Shown here piece by piece: positions 36,566 to 47,862 of a stretch of DNA of 64,000 bases. The stretch is from Batkoa obscura (lineage: Eukaryota > Entomophthoromycota > Entomophthoromycetes > Entomophthorales > Batkoaceae), in NCBI GenBank assembly GCA_030770535.1, contig JASVEC010000028.1, forward strand, positions 186,001 to 250,000, in the 5' to 3' direction. Positions within the stretch are counted from its first letter, which is position 1. Every line of letters begins with the position of its first letter. Under the pieces are notes generated by a model, which made no database searches, had not been told where the DNA came from, and saw nothing but the letters and a program-made list of their open reading frames with translations. Made by a program: the position numbers and the translations under genes.

Positions 36566-37330
36566 CTAAAAGCAACCACCAGCACCAGCACCGCAGCCTC
36601 CATGTTGTAAGTCAAATTGTCCAATTGTACCAAAGATGGAAGTAAAATTGTATTCTTTAGCAAACCCATCTTCAATGAAACTTTTATTTAAATATGCCTT
36701 ATAGCCATCTCTTCCAAACGATAAAGCGATGATTTTACCAAGATCGAAGCTCATTATAGCTCTCTTTGAACCTTTCGTATCTGGGTGAACTGAGATTAAG
36801 AAACATTTCAATAGATGATTGAGTAAAGCATAAGCAAGTACAATCAATATCCTATCTGTTGGGTCAATGATCTTATTCAATTTGAAAGTACCTTCGATGC
36901 TCGATTTAGCCGTGTAATTACCTACATTCTCTTTGCTATAGATTATTTTACACATGTCGCCTCTCAGTTTGATCGAAAATGTTTTATTACTATTCATAGT
37001 ATGAAACTGCCACTCCATACTGTTAATAGGCCTTAAAGTTGCTATATCCTTTTGAACTCCATCCATGATCATAAACCTCATCTCAAGGCTTTTTCCGGTC
37101 ATCATCTCTTCAAAGTTCATTTGAACGTGTAATTCATTGCTATCACAAAGTAAATAGATTTCTTGCCTATTAATTTTCATTTGATACTTTTTATCTGTTG
37201 CATTAAGTATGTTCCAATAAAACTCATTATCTAAATTTAAATATGATAGCTTCAATGTATCTAAACCACTACCTCCTTCATTAGACCCGAATATCTTTTT
37301 GAAAAAATTTTCAATTGTGACTAAAATCAT
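36566..37330 (-). CDS. Tandem-array protein copy 1, possible tubby-C/LOR-like fold
   Basis: The product is 254 residues from the ATG at 37330 (MILVTIENFFKKIFG). An upstream ATG would add six residues, but the chosen start gives exactly the length of copy 3. The protein has short hydrophobic strands alternating with polar loops (LKLSYLNLDNEFYWNIL, YQMKINRQEIYLLCD, ELHVQMNFEEMMTGKSLEMR), then a hydrophobic helix DRILIVLAYALLNHLLKCF, and ends in a Gly/Cys tail GGCGAGAGGCF. This layout, a beta-rich body, a buried late helix and terminal cysteines that could be lipidated, faintly recalls LURP-one/scramblase proteins, but I cannot confirm it. The body is identical to copies 2 and 3. Confidence 0.7.
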   Translation of the reverse strand: MILVTIENFFKKIFGSNEGGSGLDTLKLSYLNLDNEFYWNILNATDKKYQMKINRQEIYLLCDSNELHVQMNFEEMMTGKSLEMRFMIMDGVQKDIATLRPINSMEWQFHTMNSNKTFSIKLRGDMCKIIYSKENVGNYTAKSSIEGTFKLNKIIDPTDRILIVLAYALLNHLLKCFLISVHPDTKGSKRAIMSFDLGKIIALSFGRDGYKAYLNKSFIEDGFAKEYNFTSIFGTIGQFDLQHGGCGAGAGGCF

Positions 37331-37889
37331 GACTAGAATAATTATCACTTACAATTATTTTCTTAGCTTTTTATATTATTTTTCTGATATATATGAGATC
37401 GCTTTATACTCACTTTTGTTCCATTAAAATTGATATCAAATTCCAGAACAATAAAACGGTCTTATATTGATCAAATAGTAATTAGTGGAATAGAACAAAT
37501 TAATTGGAAAATTTTAAGACCAACTACTCATAGTAATGTGTTTTTAGTTTAATACTCTGAAAAGTTAATAAATTACTACTATGATTTAATTAGCTATACC
37601 TTCTGCTGTTACATCTTTGATTTATTGAGTTGCTCAAACTGGTTACAATATGAGTTTATTAGCTAGGTCAAGCTAACCATATCAAGGTTTAAAATGCAGG
37701 TATTACAATTGTGATGGTTAAAAACTTAGAGTATCAACTTAAAAATCCTTTTCATTTTTATTCCTTAGCAATGCTATTATAAAGTAAAGAAACACCGCCT
37801 TCAAAGAACATAAATTTATTACTATTATAACAAAATACTTACTGCTTTATTTGGCAATTCACATGACCTTTACTCTTTGGCTGACATTT

Positions 37890-37932
37890 TATAATTTTAA
37901 TGAATATCATTAAGATATTCATTAAAATTATA
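37890..37932. repeat. Perfect 19-bp inverted repeat with 5-nt loop, unit 1
   Basis: TATAATTTTAATGAATATC, then ATTAA, then the exact reverse complement. It lies about 560 bp upstream of the copy 1 start codon, within the tandem unit. Confidence 0.85.
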
Positions 37933-38865
37933 AACGTTTAAAAGGGTCAACTCTAAAATTGCGACTGACAGCATCACCTTTTAGGTTGATCCGAAAAAAA
38001 ATGTAAATATTCCCTTTCAATTACCCTAATTTACTTATTAGAAAGTTCAGTTTTAGTACTCTAGTAATTTACACAAATAATCATTTTATCAAATAATAAA
38101 TATAAATGAAAAATCTGTGATAAAAATAATAGAAAAGATAGCTTAATGTTATAAATCTTTCTAGTAAACAACTATTAGATAAGCTACAACATGTTCGTTA
38201 CTTTATATTTAATAGAACTTCCGTAGTATTTTCAATAAGTTTAACTTTGTTATATTAAATAGTATAAAATTTACACTCGGCTTTTAGAGCTTTTATAAAT
38301 TAATGTAAGCTATAGTAATTTAATATAAATATAGAAAAAAAATCACATAAATACTAAGGTTACATCATGTTTGAAAGCACTTCATTTAAAATAAGAAATT
38401 TAAAACAAATATTATCAAAATTAAAAAAAAGTATTTATCACTTAATATAATACATGCAAGAAATTTTTCTAAATGCATTAAGTATTATATTTTAGTATGT
38501 TTAAATATTTAAACTTTTGCTTTATTTTATTGATCAATTAACTTAAAAGAAATCACATATTTGATAGATAACATCGATCAACTAAAAGCTATATTACAGA
38601 TTTTGTTAAACACATAGAAAAAGAAATAGGCGATACTAATAGATAATGAATATTGCTTGATAGGATTAAATAAGGGTATTCAATTATTAGATGTTTAAAG
38701 TTTATATCTAACCACCTAATTATACATAAGACATGAAATTTTATAATTATTGGTTATAGTTAAATAAGGATAAAAAATAGAATATACAATACATTTATTC
38801 TTTATCACATAATTAGTTTAAAATATAAAATAATTAAAATTATAAAATATAGAACATCAACACAA

Positions 38866-39630
38866 TTAAAAGCAATCACCAGCACCAGCACCGCAGCCTC
38901 CATGTTGTAAGTCAAATTGTCCAATTGTACCAAAGATGGAAGTAAAATTGTATTCTTTAGCAAACCCATCTTCAATGAAACTTTTATTTAAATATGCCTT
39001 ATAGCCATCTCTTCCAAACGATAAAGCGATGATTTTACCAAGATCGAAGCTCATTATAGCTCTCTTTGAACCTTTCGTATCTGGGTGAACTGAGATTAAG
39101 AAACATTTCAATAGATGATTGAGTAAAGCATAAGCAAGTACAATCAATATCCTATCTGTTGGGTCAATGATCTTATTCAATTTGAAAGTACCTTCGATGC
39201 TCGATTTAGCCGTGTAATTACCTACATTCTCTTTGCTATAGATTATTTTACACATGTCGCCTCTCAGTTTGATCGAAAATGTTTTATTACTATTCATAGT
39301 ATGAAACTGCCACTCCATACTGTTAATAGGCCTTAAAGTTGCTATATCCTTTTGAACTCCATCCATGATCATAAACCTCATCTCAAGGCTTTTTCCGGTC
39401 ATCATCTCTTCAAAGTTCATTTGAACGTGTAATTCATTGCTATCACAAAGTAAATAGATTTCTTGCCTATTAATTTTCATTTGATACTTTTTATCTGTTG
39501 CATTAAGTATGTTCCAATAAAACTCATTATCTAAATTTAAATATGATAGCTTCAATGTATCTAAACCACTACCTCCTTCATTAGACCCGAATATCTTTTT
39601 GAAAAAATTTTCAATTGTGACTAAAATCAT
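38866..39630 (-). CDS. Tandem-array protein copy 2
   Basis: The product is 254 residues from the ATG at 39630 and is identical to copy 1 except near the C-terminus, where the tail reads GAGDCF in place of GAGGCF. The start was chosen by length match with copy 3. It lies in the middle unit of the 2300-bp tandem repeat with identical upstream DNA, so it should be regulated like copy 1. Family is uncertain, as for copy 1. Confidence 0.7.
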   Translation of the reverse strand: MILVTIENFFKKIFGSNEGGSGLDTLKLSYLNLDNEFYWNILNATDKKYQMKINRQEIYLLCDSNELHVQMNFEEMMTGKSLEMRFMIMDGVQKDIATLRPINSMEWQFHTMNSNKTFSIKLRGDMCKIIYSKENVGNYTAKSSIEGTFKLNKIIDPTDRILIVLAYALLNHLLKCFLISVHPDTKGSKRAIMSFDLGKIIALSFGRDGYKAYLNKSFIEDGFAKEYNFTSIFGTIGQFDLQHGGCGAGAGDCF

Positions 39631-40189
39631 GACTAGAATAATTATCACTTACAATTATTTTCTTAGCTTTTTATATTATTTTTCTGATATATATGAGATC
39701 GCTTTATACTCACTTTTGTTCCATTAAAATTGATATCAAATTCCAGAACAATAAAACGGTCTTATATTGATCAAATAGTAATTAGTGGAATAGAACAAAT
39801 TAATTGGAAAATTTTAAGACCAACTACTCATAGTAATGTGTTTTTAGTTTAATACTCTGAAAAGTTAATAAATTACTACTATGATTTAATTAGCTATACC
39901 TTCTGCTGTTACATCTTTGATTTATTGAGTTGCTCAAACTGGTTACAATATGAGTTTATTAGCTAGGTCAAGCTAACCATATCAAGGTTTAAAATGCAGG
40001 TATTACAATTGTGATGGTTAAAAACTTAGAGTATCAACTTAAAAATCCTTTTCATTTTTATTCCTTAGCAATGCTATTATAAAGTAAAGAAACACCGCCT
40101 TCAAAGAACATAAATTTATTACTATTATAACAAAATACTTACTGCTTTATTTGGCAATTCACATGACCTTTACTCTTTGGCTGACATTT

Positions 40190-40232
40190 TATAATTTTAA
40201 TGAATATCATTAAGATATTCATTAAAATTATA
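40190..40232. repeat. Perfect 19-bp inverted repeat with 5-nt loop, unit 2
   Basis: The same hairpin as at 37890-37932, displaced by exactly 2300 bp, upstream of copy 2. Confidence 0.85.
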
Positions 40233-41165
40233 AACGTTTAAAAGGGTCAACTCTAAAATTGCGACTGACAGCATCACCTTTTAGGTTGATCCGAAAAAAA
40301 ATGTAAATATTCCCTTTCAATTACCCTAATTTACTTATTAGAAAGTTCAGTTTTAGTACTCTAGTAATTTACACAAATAATCATTTTATCAAATAATAAA
40401 TATAAATGAAAAATCTGTGATAAAAATAATAGAAAAGATAGCTTAATGTTATAAATCTTTCTAGTAAACAACTATTAGATAAGCTACAACATGTTCGTTA
40501 CTTTATATTTAATAGAACTTCCGTAGTATTTTCAATAAGTTTAACTTTGTTATATTAAATAGTATAAAATTTACACTCGGCTTTTAGAGCTTTTATAAAT
40601 TAATGTAAGCTATAGTAATTTAATATAAATATAGAAAAAAAATCACATAAATACTAAGGTTACATCATGTTTGAAAGCACTTCATTTAAAATAAGAAATT
40701 TAAAACAAATATTATCAAAATTAAAAAAAAGTATTTATCACTTAATATAATACATGCAAGAAATTTTTCTAAATGCATTAAGTATTATATTTTAGTATGT
40801 TTAAATATTTAAACTTTTGCTTTATTTTATTGATCAATTAACTTAAAAGAAATCACATATTTGATAGATAACATCGATCAACTAAAAGCTATATTACAGA
40901 TTTTGTTAAACACATAGAAAAAGAAATAGGCGATACTAATAGATAATGAATATTGCTTGATAGGATTAAATAAGGGTATTCAATTATTAGATGTTTAAAG
41001 TTTATATCTAACCACCTAATTATACATAAGACATGAAATTTTATAATTATTGGTTATAGTTAAATAAGGATAAAAAATAGAATATACAATACATTTATTC
41101 TTTATCACATAATTAGTTTAAAATATAAAATAATTAAAATTATAAAATATAGAACATCAACACAA

Positions 41166-41930
41166 TTAAAAGCAATCACCAGCACCAGCACCGCAGCCTC
41201 CATGTTGTAAGTCAAATTGTCCAATTGTACCAAAGATGGAAGTAAAATTGTATTCTTTAGCAAACCCATCTTCAATGAAACTTTTATTTAAATATGCCTT
41301 ATAGCCATCTCTTCCAAACGATAAAGCGATGATTTTACCAAGATCGAAGCTCATTATAGCTCTCTTTGAACCTTTCGTATCTGGGTGAACTGAGATTAAG
41401 AAACATTTCAATAGATGATTGAGTAAAGCATAAGCAAGTACAATCAATATCCTATCTGTTGGGTCAATGATCTTATTCAATTTGAAAGTACCTTCGATGC
41501 TCGATTTAGCCGTGTAATTACCTACATTCTCTTTGCTATAGATTATTTTACACATGTCGCCTCTCAGTTTGATCGAAAATGTTTTATTACTATTCATAGT
41601 ATGAAACTGCCACTCCATACTGTTAATAGGCCTTAAAGTTGCTATATCCTTTTGAACTCCATCCATGATCATAAACCTCATCTCAAGGCTTTTTCCGGTC
41701 ATCATCTCTTCAAAGTTCATTTGAACGTGTAATTCATTGCTATCACAAAGTAAATAGATTTCTTGCCTATTAATTTTCATTTGATACTTTTTATCTGTTG
41801 CATTAAGTATGTTCCAATAAAACTCATTATCTAAATTTAAATATGATAGCTTTAATACATCTAAGTCACCACTGCTTTCACTTGGTCCAAATATCCTTCT
41901 AATAATAGCTTGAAATTTAGATTTTATCAT
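41166..41930 (-). CDS. Tandem-array protein copy 3, with a different N-terminus and promoter
   Basis: The product is 254 residues starting MIKSKFQAIIRRIFGPSESS. The first about 27 residues differ from copies 1-2 (MILVTIENFFKKIFGSNEGG) yet align without a gap, with the same basic/hydrophobic pattern and I-F-G. From LKLSYLNLDN onward the protein is identical to copy 2, including the GDCF tail. DNA identity to the other copies stops at 41852, inside codon 27, and the upstream DNA is unrelated. So this gene keeps an older, separate 5' end and promoter joined to the homogenised body. Confidence 0.72.
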   Translation of the reverse strand: MIKSKFQAIIRRIFGPSESSGDLDVLKLSYLNLDNEFYWNILNATDKKYQMKINRQEIYLLCDSNELHVQMNFEEMMTGKSLEMRFMIMDGVQKDIATLRPINSMEWQFHTMNSNKTFSIKLRGDMCKIIYSKENVGNYTAKSSIEGTFKLNKIIDPTDRILIVLAYALLNHLLKCFLISVHPDTKGSKRAIMSFDLGKIIALSFGRDGYKAYLNKSFIEDGFAKEYNFTSIFGTIGQFDLQHGGCGAGAGDCF

Positions 41931-42329
41931 TGTATTTTTTATTAATTTTTTTAAAGATTGTCAGTTTAGCCCCTTTTATACTTTAAAAGTTGTTAGTTTT
42001 TATTTAAAGTCCACAGTGAGGACAATTGAGGTTTTTAATTAGAAAGTTCGAATTTTCTTTTCATCAACTTATTTTAGTTTTAATCTGGATAAACTTAAAC
42101 TTAACTGTTATGTCACATTGGCATTTTATATAATAATTTATGTTCAATATTTAAACTTGTAAAATATAAAAATATTGTTACTTTATTAAATAGATATAAT
42201 AAATCAATTTAGTATTTAAAATTAATTAAAAATAACAATTAAAAAAATTAAATCAAAAGTCAAAAATTTATAATAAGCGCTTTGAAGTTAGGATAATGTC
42301 AATAAAAAACAAATTTATAAAAAAATTAA

Positions 42330-43306
42330 TTATTTCGAGTAGTCAATCTGCGAAATTTCTTTTAAGCAATCCTTCATTGTCTTATGAGTTTCTTCCATAA
42401 GGTCTTCAAGGTCATCCTTAGTTTTACCTTTAGTAATGATAGGTGGTAATACTAAATCATTAGAATAATCCTTAAACAAAACAACTGATATCTAAATTAC
42501 CTTTCATTCCCATACCACCAGACTCAAACCTCCATTTCTTCATGTTAAATATATGACTGGTATTAGAATATACTATTGGGATAATTGGGAATCCAGTTTG
42601 AATAGCTAAATGGAAAGCTCCTTTTTTAAAGGGTAAAAGGTCTGGAGTTTCAAACCCAGATCTGGTACCTTCTGCATAAACAAAAACGCCCATCTTAATT
42701 ATTAGTTACTATTCACTAACTATATAGTTAATATTTACCTGCTTCTCGGTCATTCGTCTAGCAAGTTCATTAGATTGATCAATGGCTTGCTTTGCATTTT
42801 GACGGTCAATCATTAGTGTGTTTGAGAACATCACTAATAAAGTAAATATCAAACCCTTTAAAAATATTAAGAAACTTACAATATTGTCCAAGGAATGGTA
42901 CATATCTTAATGACTTCTTAACAATGATGGCAGTATTCTTAGGGTAAATTGTACCTAAAAATGAAACATCTAAAGTGGATTGATGATTACCAATATATAT
43001 AGCTGGTTTTCCATTGTACTCTTTGATCACTGAGTCATCTAACACGTTAAACTTAACGTTTAAGAATAATTGTGATATAAATGAAAAAAATCTGCCAGTT
43101 ATATAGTGAACGTATGCTTCTTTACCAAGAATTCGGCATATTACTGATACTACTACCCCTAAAAACCCAGTTACAAAATAACAGTTAGCAAGGATGATGC
43201 AGCGAGCAATGAATCGCACTTTGCTTGAGAATTGAAATAAAGAAATGAACAAGAGAATGGCTACTGTAGTGTATTTAAGATCGAAAAAATTCAAAAAATC
43301 CAACAT
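42330..43306 (-). CDS. SLC1: 1-acyl-sn-glycerol-3-phosphate acyltransferase
   Basis: The start MLDFLNFFDLKYTTVAIL gives N-terminal membrane segments to about residue 70. PlsC-type motifs follow in order: IYIGNHQSTLDVSFLG (the catalytic N-H-x-x-x-x-D box), then IVKKSLRYVPFLGQY, MIDRQNAKQAI, VFVYAEGTRSGF (the E-G-T-R substrate box), FKKGAFHLAIQTGFPIIPIV, and after a short intron K-V-L-P-P-I-I-T-K-G. The end is DCLKEISQIDYSK with TAA at 42330-42332. The last intron (with an internal CTAAT branch-like site) joins K-G to T-A to restore the V of the VLPP motif, confirming the splice. The enzyme makes phosphatidic acid from lysophosphatidic acid in the ER or lipid droplets. Confidence 0.9.
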
Positions 43307-43693
43307 GGTGGTTAATAAGGGCTCGAATACAGTTGGTGCAAGTATGTTGGATTATATTTTTTATAAAAACAAAACTATGATTTACAAACTTTTTTTTGTA
43401 TTTTTTTTTAAAATAGCTCGTTTTTAAATTCCTTTGCTTTAGCCAATCAGTGGTGCTTACTGGTGAACTATTCTGGATTTAGTAGCCATATCCGTTGCTT
43501 TAAAATTACTATCCCTTTCTATTAAAAAATAAATTTATTGGATTTTGGGCTGATCTTTGTTTTTTGTAATGTTGTTATTTTCGAATTTAAATCCCATTAC
43601 AAAATCCCCAGCAAACCAAACTCATTTTAATTCCAAAAAAATAACCGAAATTGTTTTCAATTTTTAAATTATATAAAACCTTATAAAATAGAA

Positions 43694-44577
43694 ATGGCAA
43701 ACGCAACAAACGGAGACTTGAAGAATGTACACATGGTACCAATGGCACCCAAAGTGCCTAAAACAACAATAGAAAAGGAAAATACTCGTAGATTGATAGT
43801 AATCTTAGAAAGTGCTTCTTTAGAGACTTATAAAGTTGGTAAAAGTAGTGATGCTAAATATCAATTATTGAATTGTGATGAACATCAAAGAATTTTATTG
43901 AAACTCGGTAAAGACATAACGGATTCAAGACCTGATATCACCCATCAAGTAAGGCATTTTAAAAAAATTGATACTTAGATTTAATCAGTATTATAGTGTT
44001 TATTAACATTATTAGATTCCCCTTTAAACAAAGCTGGAAAATTACAAGTATTTATTCATACAACTAAAAATGTATTGATTGAAATCAACCCACATGTACG
44101 TATACCAAGAACTTTCCGTAGATTCGCTGGATTAATGGGTATGGATTTAATATTTTATTTCGAGCTTTTATATTTATCAGTTATTAGTTCAATTATTACA
44201 TAAATTATCCGTACGCTCCACTACAAGTAATGAAAAATTATTAAAAGTAATTAAGAACCCCATCACCGATCATTTACCAAGTAACTGCAAAAAAATATGT
44301 AATATTACTTTTTAAAAAACAATTAGAACAGTATTTAACAATACTTAAATTAGGTTTCTCATACGACGCTCCATTAATTAACGTAAATCAATATGTTAAA
44401 AAACTACCAGAAGATCAAAGTTTAGTAGTAGCTATTGGGGCTTTAGCTCACGGTGAGGATAACTTTGCTGATCAATATGTAGATGAAAAGATATCGATTT
44501 CTTCTTACCCATTATCTGCTTCAGTAGCTTGCGGTAAATTGACCTGTGCCTTTGAAGAATTATGGAATATTTTATAA
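43694..44577 (+). CDS. EMG1: 18S rRNA pseudouridine-N1 methyltransferase, ribosome biogenesis (EMG1/NEP1)
   Basis: Four exons; the first is 43694-43948. Motifs: [43 protein letters not shown], then [65 protein letters not shown], and the end [18 protein letters not shown] with FEELWNIL. The SPOUT methyltransferase fold signatures, including the I-P-R-T-F rRNA-binding loop and the knot region [14 protein letters not shown], are intact. It modifies one pseudouridine in 18S rRNA and acts in the small-subunit processome, where SOF1 (52507-54340) also works. The A-T-rich introns are about 50-70 nt. Confidence 0.92.
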
Positions 44578-44706
44578 GCTTTTAAATAATTTTAAAATTT
44601 TTACCTTTTTTTATTATAATAAATAGAACTTGTTTTTTTATAATAATACTTTAAATTAGCAAATACTAAAAATTAACAATAAACTGTAACTTTTATTATT
44701 AAAAAA

Positions 44707-47700
44707 TCAATATTCTAGCCCAAGAGACCAATCTTCAGCTACCATAAGTTTAGGATCCTTAACGGTAAGTATCTTCTCTTGTTTATCGAAGTTGAATTCA
44801 ACTTCACGACCACATTTTAAGCAAACCACTTTCTTGGGGCTCTTTTTAATATTTAAGAACACAATTTTTTCAACACGAACACCTTTAAAGAACTCTTTTA
44901 ACCCTTCAGAAGGTGTTTCAGCAGGATACTCAGGTTCAAAAGGTAATGGATTGACAATGGAATATGTTTTATTATCCACTGCGTGATTAGTTAATTTATG
45001 ATCTTTAAGTTTAAACTCTCTATAAGCGTATCCCTTTCTTAAGTAATCGTAACTCATACCATCGTCAAAGTAAAGTTTACCCTTAGCTTTGCCCTAAACA
45101 TGATTAGTATATGTTATTATATTAAAGTATTATAAAATTACATCATCATCAACAGTAACTAAGAGGGTGATAGGATCTTTTAACATTAAAGTAGAAGAAC
45201 GACGGATTCTACTCTTTTGAGTAATGATTTCACCAGAACGAATGAAAACTGGGATTGAGTCAACTTCAGTTTTAACTACATGTTTACCATTCTTGATCTT
45301 TTTATAATTGTAATAATTATACCAATCCTATTAAATATTGTATTAGTTTCACCATGCATCAAATCAAATCAAATATTACTTCATCTCCTGGTAAATAGAC
45401 ATCAATCTCTGTAACTCCTGGTTTAGTAATTGGCTTAACTAATAATCCACTTCCAACCATATACTGATCATCCATACCAAACACAGATTCATCCTTAGGG
45501 AATTCTAGGAACATAGGTCTAAAATAAAAGCATTAGCAAATTGATATGATATACCATATACAATATTAGTTTACCTCATAGCTGGAGTGCCATTGATACT
45601 TGCTTCAAACAACAAAGTATACCAATAAGGTAATAATTGATATCTTGAACGAATAGCAGTACGTATTTGAGAAGTATAAGGTTCACCAAGTACCCAAGGT
45701 TCCCTACGTTTGGTATCAATATGGGCATGAGCTCTAAAAAAGGGTTGAAATGCGCCAGTTTGATACCAACGAACCAACAGTTCAGGATCTGGATTACCAA
45801 AGAAACCACCAACATCAGCACCCGAAAATGGGATACCACTTAAACCAATGGTAAGCAACATAGGTGTAGAAACACCAAGATATTCCCAAGTAGCGCCATT
45901 ATCACCTGTCCAGATAGCGCCAAAACGTTGAGTACCCGCAAAGAAAGCACGAGATAAAACAAATGGACGTTGGTTTGGTGTTGTTCTTTTAATAATACCA
46001 TGAGATGTACTACGATGAAATAACATACCAAACATGTTATGAACGTCTCTATGTTCTACTTCATTATAATGTAACAAATTCTTTTGCATTGTAATTTCAG
46101 GCCCATTAAAGACAGAAGGTTCATTCATATCGTTCCATACATATAAGTTTTTGGTTGAGTGTTTATATTCATCAAGTTGAAATTTCTTACTCCACCAATC
46201 ACATGCTTCTTTACGTGTGTAATCAACCCAAGAGGAGCTACCTGGCCAGCACCAACCATCGAAATCAGCACCAGACGGATTTTTGACAAAATAACCTAAA
46301 TCCGTAGCTTCTTTGTAAACATAATAGTCATCTTCTCTTTTAATATGAGGATCAACAATAGCAACCATTTTTCTTCCAGAAGCGGCAATTTGATCTTGCA
46401 TAGATTCAGGGTTGGGGAATTTATCTTGGTCCCAAGTGAAATACTTTTTACCTTGGGTGTGTTCGATATCTAACCAAATGACATCATATGGGATGTCATA
46501 TTTATCAAAGTTATCGTTCACTTCCAAAACGTCCTTTTCATTAATGTAATTCCAACGACATTGATGATAAGCTAACGCAAATGTGGTTGGTAACGCTGTA
46601 AACCCGGTTAACTCTCCATATCGTTTTAATACTTGTTTGGTGTCTTTTTCTACAAAAACAAATACATCCAATAATCCACTTTCACTAATCCAATGTGTAT
46701 GGGAAGACTGGTAAATGTTTTAATTAGTATTATTATTGTTAATGTCAATAAATTAAAGTTATTTACTTTAGTATGTTTTTTAACTTCTTGCTTTTCAACA
46801 TCAATCCACATCTCAGCGGCATTTAACCAAAATAAACCAGCGGAATGCTTTTTGTTATGGGCAACCATAAATGGGATGGACCCGTATAAAGCCATTGGAT
46901 TATCGATTTCATATTCGAATACATCAAGATTGTACAAACGATAAGGTTCACTGTATTGATTTTCTGTACCGCTATGATTTACAAGTTAATTAAATATGAT
47001 ATAAAAATAGATTAAATACTTACTCTGTACTTTTTAATGATAAGTTGGAAGCATGTTGGGGGATACCATAAACATGTTCAAATTCATGGAAGGTAACGTC
47101 AAATCCGATAGAAGAGGGGCCTGATGATTTATTAATATAAGCTAATATAACAGTTTATTTTTAATTACCATATTTTTTAACATCAGTATGACCATTGAAT
47201 GTTTCTTCCCATAATCCTTCTTCTTCTTTCTCTTCTACTGCTACCTTTTTTTCACCATCACTTGCAGTTTCAGATTCAATTGCCTTCTGTTTTACTTCTT
47301 CCCTTTTTCTATAATGTTCAAATCGGAAGAGATCTCTTTCATTAAAAGTAACGACATTTTCCTTGTTCAAATAAAAGTCCAATTTAAAAGGTTCATTTTG
47401 GATACTCACTTTAAAGTCCTCACTTTGGATGGTAAATAAGTTATCTTTCTTAGTCTCCTTTAGCTTTTTACTACTAATCAACTTAGGTTCTCCAACCAAG
47501 GCATGTTCTTTAACCTGGTCATATCTCTTATGAATTCCATCTTTTTCAAAAACCTTAACTCTAGTAACCAAATGCTCCAAGATAGAAACTTGTAACACTA
47601 ACTCAACGTTGTCTTTGATATTCAATATATTGGCTTGGAACTCACTGTTTTTAAATTGGATAGTATCCTTTATCACTTTATAGAAAATATCCTTTGGGTG

Positions 47701-47862
47701 CTCCTTTTTGTACTCAGCATGCTTCTTATTTCTTTGACAAAAGGCACTGTCCTTACACTTCTTAAAGTCACTCGGTTTTACCGAGACAATATTCTCCATC
47801 CAAAAGGTTAGAGTCAGTAATAATATTAATACCAAAGGTATTTTCTTATGAGATTGAATCAT
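44707..47862 (-). CDS. ROT2: Glucosidase II alpha subunit (GH31), ER glycoprotein quality control
   Basis: The start [20 protein letters not shown] is a signal peptide, followed by the usual [20 protein letters not shown]. The N-terminal half carries a Glu/Lys-rich spacer near residues 205-225. The catalytic domain includes [49 protein letters not shown], the nucleophile motif [27 protein letters not shown], and [20 protein letters not shown]. After it come PVFIRSGEI and a C-terminal beta domain to SLGLEY. All GH31 signatures are intact. The enzyme trims the two inner glucoses from N-glycans in the ER. About six short introns interrupt the gene, and the stop is at 44707. No beta subunit gene is in the window. 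Confidence 0.93.

Larger units (their letters stand above)
36577..41852. repeat. Exact 2300-bp tandem repeat, about 2.3 units
   Basis: Sequence positions n and n+2300 agree wherever compared, from 36577 to the breakpoint at 41852. The first mismatch on the left is at 36576 versus 38876, and on the right after 41852. Each full unit holds one gene plus about 1.5 kb of upstream noncoding DNA. The lack of visible differences, even in noncoding DNA, points to a very recent duplication, gene conversion, or an assembly artefact. Confidence 0.9.
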
